Positions 55,224 to 64,000 of a DNA stretch of 64,000 nt are shown piece by piece. Position 1 is the stretch's first letter. Every line of letters starts with the position of its first letter. The notes under the pieces were generated by a model. That model did no database searches, was not told the DNA's origin, and saw only the letters and a list, made by a program, of their open reading frames with translations. The translations under genes were made by a program, and so were the position numbers. The DNA comes from Rhodanobacteraceae bacterium (GTDB taxonomy: Bacteria > Pseudomonadota > Gammaproteobacteria > Xanthomonadales > Rhodanobacteraceae), in the NCBI GenBank assembly GCA_009996615.1, contig JAACZU010000002.1:144045-208044 (forward strand), read 5' to 3'.

Positions 55224-57035
55224 ATGAACCGATCCACTCCACGCGTCGCCGCCCTGGCCGTGGCGCTTGCCGGCGTCACCGGCGCCATCGCCCTGAAGCA
55301 GGGCGAAGCCGCCCTCACCGCGCCGGCGTTCGACCCGCTGCTCGATGGTCCCGGCGCGGTCTGCACGCCGGCCGCCGGCGGCCGTCCTCGCCTGCTGCAA
55401 ACGCTGGTGCTGGCGCAAGCCCAGACCCAAAAGGCCGAAACCAAGCCGTTTCCGCCGCAGCCGATGAAGGCCGCGGCCGGCACGCCGCCGCTCTACGGCA
55501 ACCTGGGTACCTTGAGCCTCAAGGCCGGCACGCGGAACGCCAAGGCGCAGGCGTATTTCGACCAGGGCCTGCGCTGGGCGTTCGCGTTCAACCATGCCGA
55601 GGCGCAGCGTGCGTTCCGCGCCGCGCAGCAGCAAGACCCGGCCTTCGCGCTGGCGCATTGGGGCGAGGCCTTCGTGCTGGGGCCGAACATCAATGCGCCG
55701 ATGCTGCCCGAAGCGGTCGCCCCGGCCTGGGCCGCGCTCGAGAAGGCGGTGGAACTCGCGCCCGCCGCGCCGGCCCGGGACCGCGCGCTGATCGCGGCGC
55801 TGCAGAAGCGCTATTCGCCCGATCCCGCCGCCGACCGCGCCATGCTCGACACCGCGTTCGCCGACGCGATGAAGGCGGCGGTCGCGCAGTTCCCCGACGA
55901 CGACACGCTCGCCACGCTGTACGCCGAAGCGGTCATGGACACGCAGCCGTGGGACTACTGGGAAGCGGCCGGCACGAAACCGAAAGGCCGTGCCGGCGAG
56001 ATCTTCTCGACGCTGGAAACCGTGCTGGCGCGCAATCCGGACCATCCGGGCGCGATCCATCTCTACATCCACGCGGTCGAATCCTCGGCCACGCCCGAAC
56101 GCGCGCTGCCGCACGCGCACCGGCTCGCCGCGCTGATGCCGGGCGCGGGGCACATCGTGCACATGCCGGCGCACATCTACTACCGCACCGGGCTGTTCCG
56201 CGAATCACTCGACATCAACAAGCGCGCGATGGCCGCCGACGAGGCATATTTCAAGACCTCGCCCTCGGACCCGCTGTACAAGTCGGCGTATTACCCGCAC
56301 AACATCCATTTCGTGCTGTTTTCCGCGCAGATGGGCGGCGATGGCGAGACGGCGATCGACGCCGCCGGCAAGCTCGATGCCTCGCTCGCCGACGAGACGG
56401 TCGCGCGCTATCCGCTGCTGGAGCCGATCAAGGCCGCGCCGTACCTCGCGCATGCGATTTTCAGCACGCCCGACACGATCCTCGCCTTGAAGGCGCCGCC
56501 GCAGAACCAGGTACTGGTGTCGGCGCTGGCGCACTATTCGCGCGCGCTCGGCTACGCGGCGAAGAAGGACGCCGAAGGCGCCGGCCGCGAAATCGCCGCG
56601 ATCGCGGCGCTGGAAAGCGGCGCCGACTTCAAGCCGTACGCGGACTGGTACGTGCCCGGCAAGGAGATCGTGCAGACCGCGCGCCTCGTCGCCAGCGCGC
56701 GGCTGGCCGACGCCCAGGGCGACCTCGCCGCCGCCGCGAAGGCCTACGAAGAGGCGATCGCGGTGGAGGACTCGCTGTCCTACATGGAGCCGCCGTACTG
56801 GTACTACCCGATCCGCCAGTCGCTCGGCTCGGTCCAGCTGCGCCAGGGCAAGCTCGATGCGGCCGAACAGACGCTGCGCGAGTCGCTGCTGCGCGTGCGC
56901 GGCAACGGCTGGGCGCTGGCCGGGCTGGCCGAGGTCTACAAGCGCAAGGGCGATACGGTCGAGGAGCAATCCGCCCGACGCGCCTGGAAGCGCGCGTGGC
57001 TCGGCAAGAGCGCACCCGACATCGAGCGGCTGTAG
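55224..57035 (+). CDS. TPR-rich exported protein
   Basis: A 603-residue protein with an N-terminal hydrophobic, signal-like segment (MNRSTPRVAALAVALAGVTGAIA) and about ten helical TPR-like repeats. Recognisable blocks are YFDQGLRWAFAFNHAEAQRA, HWGEAFVLGPNINAPML, DHPGAIHLYIHAVESSATPE and HMPAHIYYRTGLFRESLDIN. The His-rich AIHLYIHAVE and HIVHMPAHIYYR segments are a trait of this uncharacterised family. It lies between the beta-helix gene and the ECF sigma gene on the same strand but has no copy of the shared promoter. Function is unknown. Confidence 0.78.
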   Translation: MNRSTPRVAALAVALAGVTGAIALKQGEAALTAPAFDPLLDGPGAVCTPAAGGRPRLLQTLVLAQAQTQKAETKPFPPQPMKAAAGTPPLYGNLGTLSLKAGTRNAKAQAYFDQGLRWAFAFNHAEAQRAFRAAQQQDPAFALAHWGEAFVLGPNINAPMLPEAVAPAWAALEKAVELAPAAPARDRALIAALQKRYSPDPAADRAMLDTAFADAMKAAVAQFPDDDTLATLYAEAVMDTQPWDYWEAAGTKPKGRAGEIFSTLETVLARNPDHPGAIHLYIHAVESSATPERALPHAHRLAALMPGAGHIVHMPAHIYYRTGLFRESLDINKRAMAADEAYFKTSPSDPLYKSAYYPHNIHFVLFSAQMGGDGETAIDAAGKLDASLADETVARYPLLEPIKAAPYLAHAIFSTPDTILALKAPPQNQVLVSALAHYSRALGYAAKKDAEGAGREIAAIAALESGADFKPYADWYVPGKEIVQTARLVASARLADAQGDLAAAAKAYEEAIAVEDSLSYMEPPYWYYPIRQSLGSVQLRQGKLDAAEQTLRESLLRVRGNGWALAGLAEVYKRKGDTVEEQSARRAWKRAWLGKSAPDIERL

Positions 57036-57135
57036 CAACCTCGGGCCGGATGGACGCCCGTTTGCGCCGCCGGCGCCGACGCGACATGCTTGGCCCCGCC
57101 GCTGCGCCCGGGATGCGTGGCGGCGGGGAGGGGTC

Positions 57136-57684
57136 TTGACGCAAGACGCGATGCCCGGCGGCGCGGAAGTCCACGCGCCACGTTCGACCGACGCGATGTT
57201 CGACGCCGTCTACGCGCGGCTGAAGGCGATGGCCGGCTGCCAGCTCGCACGTGGACCGCGCGGCGCGACGCTCGACACCACGATGCTGGTGCACGAGCTC
57301 TACCTGCGCGTGAACGCGAACCGCGAACTCGTGTTCGAGCACGACGCGCAGTTCTTCGCCTACGCGGCGCAGGCGATGCGGCACCTGCTGCTCGACCGCG
57401 CGCGCGACCACCTGCGCCTGCATGCCGGCGGCGACTGGCTGCGCGTGACCTTGACCGGCAGCGACGAGGCGCTCGCGCTCGATGCCGCCGAACAGGCGCT
57501 CGCGCTCGATGCGGCGCTCGACCGGCTCGCCGCGACCGACGCGCGCGCGGCACGGGTCGTCGAGCTGCGCTATTTCGCCGGCCTGACGCTGGAGCAGATC
57601 GCCGGCATCCTCGGCCTGACCCGACGCACGGTCGACCGCGACTGGCGCTTCGCGCGCGCCTTCCTCAGGGCCGAGATCGAATAG
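57136..57684 (+). CDS. ECF sigma factor of the kinase-linked (Sig-70_X6/ECF43-like) type
   Basis: A 182-residue sigma factor. Region 2 contains TTMLVHELYLRVN (residues 48-60), where most ECF factors have acidic residues before LVQE. In kinase-linked ECF factors a Thr at this place is phosphorylated to activate the factor, and Thr48/Thr49 are candidates here. Region 4 has LRYFAGLTLEQIAGILGLTR then RTVDRDWRFARAFLRAEI. The TTG at 57136 has GGGGAGGGG before it; ATG 57151 is an alternative. A Ser/Thr kinase gene follows after 68 bases. No anti-sigma gene is present. Confidence 0.88.
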   Translation: MTQDAMPGGAEVHAPRSTDAMFDAVYARLKAMAGCQLARGPRGATLDTTMLVHELYLRVNANRELVFEHDAQFFAYAAQAMRHLLLDRARDHLRLHAGGDWLRVTLTGSDEALALDAAEQALALDAALDRLAATDARAARVVELRYFAGLTLEQIAGILGLTRRTVDRDWRFARAFLRAEIE

Positions 57685-57689
57685 CCGCG

Positions 57690-57716
57690 TGTCGCATTTC
57701 GCGCCGCGGCGGCGTT
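57690..57716 (+). promoter_or_regulatory. ECF-type promoter motif, site B
   Basis: TGTCGCATTT at 57690-57699, ten bases, CGGCGTT at 57710-57716. It begins six bases after the ECF sigma stop codon and ends 36 bases before the kinase start, so the kinase has its own promoter that the sigma factor may drive. Confidence 0.75.
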
Positions 57717-57752
57717 GTACGGCGCGGATCCAGTCCAGCAGGGGCGCGCCTC

Positions 57753-60518
<2,766 letters not shown>

Positions 60519-60539
60519 CGTTCGACCCGCGCGGTCGCA

Positions 60540-60566
60540 TGTCGCATTTGCGCACGTGGCGGCGTT
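60540..60566 (+). promoter_or_regulatory. ECF-type promoter motif, site C
   Basis: TGTCGCATTT at 60540-60549, ten bases, CGGCGTT at 60560-60566, ending 41 bases before the start at 60608. Beyond the core it also shares CTCGCCG with site A. Confidence 0.75.
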
Positions 60567-60607
60567 TCTCGCCGCAGCCCGATCCGGGCACGAGGGAGGA
60601 ATCCGCC

Positions 60608-61183
60608 ATGAAGCGCCGTTCGAAGAATGTCCTGCTACGCGTCCTCGCCGCCCTGCTGCTGGCGCCGGCCTCGCCGATGGCGCAGAACCTCATCGTCAAT
60701 GGCGATTTCGACACGGGCCTCGACGGCTGGGAGTTCCCCGACGCGACGCCGGCGTGGTCGCCGCTCGATGCGGGTGATTCGGCGCAGTCCGGCTCTGCGC
60801 ATGGCGTCAACATGAGTACGAGCGGGCGCGTCTGCGTGCTGCGCCAATGCGTCGCGCTGCCGCGCTCCGGCCGGCAGGTGCTGAGCGTGTGGGCGTATAC
60901 GCCGCCGGGCCAGGGCCTCGGCAACCTGGTGCTCAGCTATACCGCGCGGCGCAACGCGCCCGATTGCACCGGCGGCAGCTTTGCCAGTGGCGGCACCTAT
61001 TTGCCGAGCGTCGGGGCCTGGACCTACCACGCGCTGTCCGTCCCGGTGGACGACCCGCCCGCGCCCGACACCACCGTCGACGTGCGCCTGTGCGTCGACC
61101 CCGCACGGCAGGTCGGCTTCGGCGGGCACTTCGACCGCGTGCGCCTCGTCCCGGACGTCATCTTCCGCGACGGAACGGACTGA
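60608..61183 (+). CDS. Small secreted jelly-roll-like protein
   Basis: A 191-residue exported protein, signal peptide cleaved near PMA/QN (residue 25). Mature part starts LIVNGDFDTGLDGWEF, the classical opening of carbohydrate-binding or galactose-binding-like modules, with CVLRQCVALP and a CTGG motif whose cysteines may pair. It aligns along its length with the C-terminal domain of the protein at 52733-55096. The tail is VIFRDGTD, a variant of the IFxxGF tail. GGGAGGA lies seven bases before ATG 60608. Its promoter copy suggests control by the upstream ECF factor. Ligand unknown. Confidence 0.8.
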   Translation: MKRRSKNVLLRVLAALLLAPASPMAQNLIVNGDFDTGLDGWEFPDATPAWSPLDAGDSAQSGSAHGVNMSTSGRVCVLRQCVALPRSGRQVLSVWAYTPPGQGLGNLVLSYTARRNAPDCTGGSFASGGTYLPSVGAWTYHALSVPVDDPPAPDTTVDVRLCVDPARQVGFGGHFDRVRLVPDVIFRDGTD

Positions 61184-61260
61184 TCGCGCACCTCGACGGT
61201 TTGCGCGGGAGCGCGGCCGAGCCATCGCGCGCACCGGACGTTGCCGGCGCGCGCGATGCA

Positions 61261-63312
61261 TCAGGCGGCCAGGCCGTAACTGCGCAGCAGCGCCTCCGGC
61301 CGCGGCTCGCGCCCGCGGAACTCGACGAAACTCTCCAGCGCCGGGCGCGAGCCGCCGACCGCGAGGATCGCCTGGCGATACGCCTCGCCGGTCGCGCGGT
61401 CGAACACGCCGGCCTGCTCGAAGCGCTCGAACGCATCGGCCGAGAGCACCTCGGCCCACAGGTAGCTGTAGTAACCGGCGCCGTAGCCGCCGGCGAAGAT
61501 GTGCGTGAACGCGTGCGGGAAACGCTGCCAGGCGGGTGGCTTGATCACGGCGACCTCGTCGCGCACCTCGTCGAGGATCGCCAGCGCGCGCGCGCCGCGC
61601 GCCGGGTCATATTCGCGGTGCAGGCGGAAATCGAACAGGCCGAACTCGAGCTGGCGCACGAGGAACAGGCCGGCGTGGAAATGCCGCGCGGCCTGCATGC
61701 GCGCGAACAGCTCGTCCGGCAGGCGTTCGCCGGTCTGCCAGTGGCGCGCGAACAGGTCCAGCGCCTCGCGCTGCCAGCCGAAGTTCTCCATGAACTGGCT
61801 CGGCAGTTCGACCGCGTCCCACTCGACGCCGTTGATGCCACCGACGCCGGGGTAGTCGACCTCGGTCAACAGGTGATGCAGGCCGTGGCCGAACTCGTGG
61901 AACAGCGTCAGCACGTCGTCATGCGTCAGCAGCGACGGCGTGGTGGCCGTGGCTGGCGCGAAGTTGCAGGTCAGGAACGCGACCGGCGCCTGCACTTCGC
62001 GTCCGCCGTCGCGCGCGAAGCGGTTGATGCACACGTCCATCCACGCGCCGCCGCGCTTGCCGCTGCGCGCGTAGAGGTCGAGGTAGGCGCCGGCGAACAC
62101 GCGGCCGTCGGCGTCGACGAGGTCGTAGTAGCGCACGTCCGGATGCCAGGTATCCACGCCCTCGCGCTGGCGCAGCGCGATGCCGAACACGCGCTCGGTG
62201 ATCGCGAACAGGCCGGCGATGACCGCGTCGGCGGCGAAGTAGGGCTTGAGCTCCTCCTCGTTCAGCGCGTACTTCTTCTCGCGCAGCTTCTCCGCCGCGT
62301 AGCCGACGTCCCACGGCTGCAGGTCGGAGAGGCCCAGCTCGTCCGCGGCGAACGCGCGCAGCTCGTCGAGCTCGCGCTGCGCGACCGGCCTGGCGCGCGC
62401 GGCGAGATCGTCGAGGAACGCGAGCACCGCATCCGGCGACGGCGCCATCTTGGTCGCCAGCGACTCCTCCGCCGCATCGCGGAAGCCGAGCAGCTGCGCG
62501 GCCTCGTGGCGCAGCGCGAGGATCTTCTCGATGCGCGCGGAGTTGTCGAACTCGCCCGCGTTCGGGCCCTGGTCCGAGGCACGCGTCTGGTAGGCGCGGT
62601 AGACGCGCTCGCGCAGCGCACGGTCGTCGGCATAGGTCAGCACCGCCTGCACGCTCGGCTGCTTCAGCGTGACCAGCCAGCCGTCGACGCCCTTCTCCTG
62701 CGCATACGCGCGCAGCACCGCGCGGCCGGACTCGGGGATGCCGGCCAGGCCGGCCTCGCTCGCGATCGGCTCGCTCCACGCGTCGGTCGCGTCGAGCACC
62801 GCTTCCTCGAACTCGGTCGAGAGCCTCGCGAGCTCATTGGCGATCTCGCGGAAGCGCGTGCGCGCCGGTTCCTCCAGCGCGACGCCGGACAACTTGAAGT
62901 CGCGCAGCTCGTGCTCGATCAGCGTGCGCGCCGCGCGCGGCAGCCCGGCCGTCTCGGCGCGGCCGGCGACCGCGTTCACCGCGGCGTACAGCTCGCGGTT
63001 CTGGCCGAGCTCGCTGGCATGCTCGACGATCTTCTCCTGCGCGGTGGCGTAGGCCTTGCGCAGCTCCTCCGAGTCGGCCACGCCGTGCAGGTGCGACACC
63101 GGCGCCCAGGCGCGGTTCAGGCGGTCCTCCAGTTCCTCGCCGAGCAGCAGCACGGACGCGAAATCGCGCGTCGCATTGGACGCGAGCAGCGCATCGATGC
63201 GCGCGCGGTAGTCGGCCAGCAGCGCATCGACCGCCGGTTCGACGTGTTCGGGGCGGATCGCGGAGAAGCGGGGCAGGCCGGTCTCGGCCAGCAGCGGATT
63301 GTCGGGCGTCAT
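61261..63312 (-). CDS. prlC: Oligopeptidase A (M3 metallopeptidase)
   Basis: Cytoplasmic zinc peptidase degrading peptides such as signal peptide fragments. The 683-residue protein has the zinc site HEFGH in LTLFHEFGHGLHHLL (around residue 470) and further blocks SGKRGGAWMDVCINR and FAGGYGAGYYSYLWAEVLSA. Start ATG 63312 opens MTPDNPLLAETGLPRFSAI. It is divergent from the carbonic anhydrase-like gene. Confidence 0.95.
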   Translation of the reverse strand: MTPDNPLLAETGLPRFSAIRPEHVEPAVDALLADYRARIDALLASNATRDFASVLLLGEELEDRLNRAWAPVSHLHGVADSEELRKAYATAQEKIVEHASELGQNRELYAAVNAVAGRAETAGLPRAARTLIEHELRDFKLSGVALEEPARTRFREIANELARLSTEFEEAVLDATDAWSEPIASEAGLAGIPESGRAVLRAYAQEKGVDGWLVTLKQPSVQAVLTYADDRALRERVYRAYQTRASDQGPNAGEFDNSARIEKILALRHEAAQLLGFRDAAEESLATKMAPSPDAVLAFLDDLAARARPVAQRELDELRAFAADELGLSDLQPWDVGYAAEKLREKKYALNEEELKPYFAADAVIAGLFAITERVFGIALRQREGVDTWHPDVRYYDLVDADGRVFAGAYLDLYARSGKRGGAWMDVCINRFARDGGREVQAPVAFLTCNFAPATATTPSLLTHDDVLTLFHEFGHGLHHLLTEVDYPGVGGINGVEWDAVELPSQFMENFGWQREALDLFARHWQTGERLPDELFARMQAARHFHAGLFLVRQLEFGLFDFRLHREYDPARGARALAILDEVRDEVAVIKPPAWQRFPHAFTHIFAGGYGAGYYSYLWAEVLSADAFERFEQAGVFDRATGEAYRQAILAVGGSRPALESFVEFRGREPRPEALLRSYGLAA

Positions 63313-63441
63313 GGGCGGGACATTGGAGGGAGTGACCGCACAACGTGGCGCGCGGGCGGAGTGAAATCAAGCGCGCCGTGCGCCTTCGGCGTGCCGGGGG
63401 CGCTTTTGCTAGCCTTGCCGTTTTCCCGCATGCCGTTCCCG

Positions 63442-63981
63442 ATGAACATCCGACCCTACCAAGGCATCACCCCGCGCCTCGGCGCGAACGTCTACATCGA
63501 CGCCGGCGCGCACGTGATCGGCGACGTCGAGATCGGCGAGGACGCCTCGCTGTGGCCCGGCGTGGTCGCGCGCGGCGACGTGCACTACATCCGCATCGGC
63601 GCGCGCACCAACGTGCAGGACGGCACGATCCTGCACGTCACGCATGCCGGCGAATACACCGACGACGGTTTTCCGCTGGTCATCGGCGCCGACGTCACGA
63701 TCGGCCACGCCGCGGTCGTGCACGCCTGCACGATCCACGAGGCCTGCCTGATCGGCATGCACGCGACCGTGCTCGACGGCGTGGTCGTGCACCGGCACAG
63801 CATGATCGGCGCCGGCGCGGTCGTCACGCCGGGCAAGATCGTCGGCGAGGGCGAACTGTGGGTCGGCAACCCGGCGCGCTGCGTGCGCAAGCTGTATGAC
63901 GCCGAGATCGAGCGCCTGTACTACTCGGCTCAGCACTACGTGAGGCTGAAGAACCGCTATCTCGGCATCGACGTGGCATAG
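63442..63981 (+). CDS. Gamma-carbonic anhydrase-like (YrdA) protein
   Basis: A 179-residue left-handed beta-helix protein built from hexapeptide repeats (AHVIGDVEIGEDASLWPGVV, RIGARTNVQDGTILHV). The three His zinc ligands are in ILHVTHAGE, TIGHAAVVHACTIH. The family includes carbonic anhydrase-like and YrdA proteins, many without proven activity. ATG 63442 is preferred; ATG 63430 is in frame. Neither has a clear ribosome site. Confidence 0.9.
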   Translation: MNIRPYQGITPRLGANVYIDAGAHVIGDVEIGEDASLWPGVVARGDVHYIRIGARTNVQDGTILHVTHAGEYTDDGFPLVIGADVTIGHAAVVHACTIHEACLIGMHATVLDGVVVHRHSMIGAGAVVTPGKIVGEGELWVGNPARCVRKLYDAEIERLYYSAQHYVRLKNRYLGIDVA

Positions 63982-64000
63982 GGCGGCGGAGCCGGCGGGA

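Overview
The window is very GC-rich (about 70 percent), densely coded DNA from a gammaproteobacterium. The best fit is the Lysobacterales (Xanthomonadales), probably Rhodanobacteraceae near Dokdonella. Supporting markers are the gammaproteobacterial housekeeping set (HrpB, RluE, AceK, ZapE, AcpH, long-form QueF, PlsB, oligopeptidase A, UbiA), many secreted proteins ending in an IFxxGF(D/E)-like tail, and large Ser/Thr kinase-TPR proteins. No phage, insertion sequence, CRISPR array or rRNA operon was found. One tRNA gene (Arg, anticodon CCG) is present. The assignment is an inference from gene content.

Layout. 1-4163: end of hrpB, a sterol-desaturase-like enzyme and a MotA-like/OmpA-like envelope pair. 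4325-9621 (minus): a DMT transporter, a methyltransferase, rluE, a methyltransferase-like lipoprotein and aceK. 9701-16965: an exported protein divergent from a one-piece winged-helix/kinase/TM/TPR sensor, then icd (the AceK substrate) and a DegV protein. 17295-19060: a small lipoprotein, a LysM protein and queF. 19194-25140: an RND efflux operon read OMF-adaptor-pump. 25324-28585: a tightly coupled hydrolase-zapE-GT39 operon. 28630-36608: acpH, a c-type cytochrome, tRNA-Arg, an amino-acid permease, a low-GC orphan gene (31869-32417), ubiA, a GltB-like FMN protein and a GDT1-type Mn exporter behind a yybP-ykoY riboswitch. 36890-42018: hemP with a Fur-like box, a YdcH protein, and a surface-glycan set (methyltransferase, UDP-glucuronate decarboxylase-like enzyme, GT2, membrane protein). 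42454-52446: a DUF4397 protein with a membrane-anchor tail, plsB, lipoproteins, a transporter, xthA, ltaE. 52733-61183: the most interesting region. 61261-63981: oligopeptidase A and a gamma-carbonic anhydrase-like protein.

Main discovery. Three intergenic sites share TGTCGCATTT, exactly 10 variable bases, then CGGCGTT. They lie upstream of a secreted beta-helix protein (52733), a Ser/Thr kinase (57753) and a small secreted protein (60608). An ECF sigma factor gene (57136) sits immediately before the kinase. The two secreted proteins share a related C-terminal jelly-roll-like domain and related tails. This reads as an ECF sigma/kinase signalling unit whose regulon includes its own kinase and a pair of exported, probably surface or glycan-binding proteins. 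A second kinase-TPR gene (11690) also sits beside an exported protein with the same kind of tail. Its promoter region carries two 11-bp direct repeats of the kind bound by OmpR/PhoB-type winged helices, and the kinase itself carries such a domain.

Intergenic regions hold three families of palindromic repeats, a likely small RNA (46997-47128), terminators and a likely efflux-operon operator.
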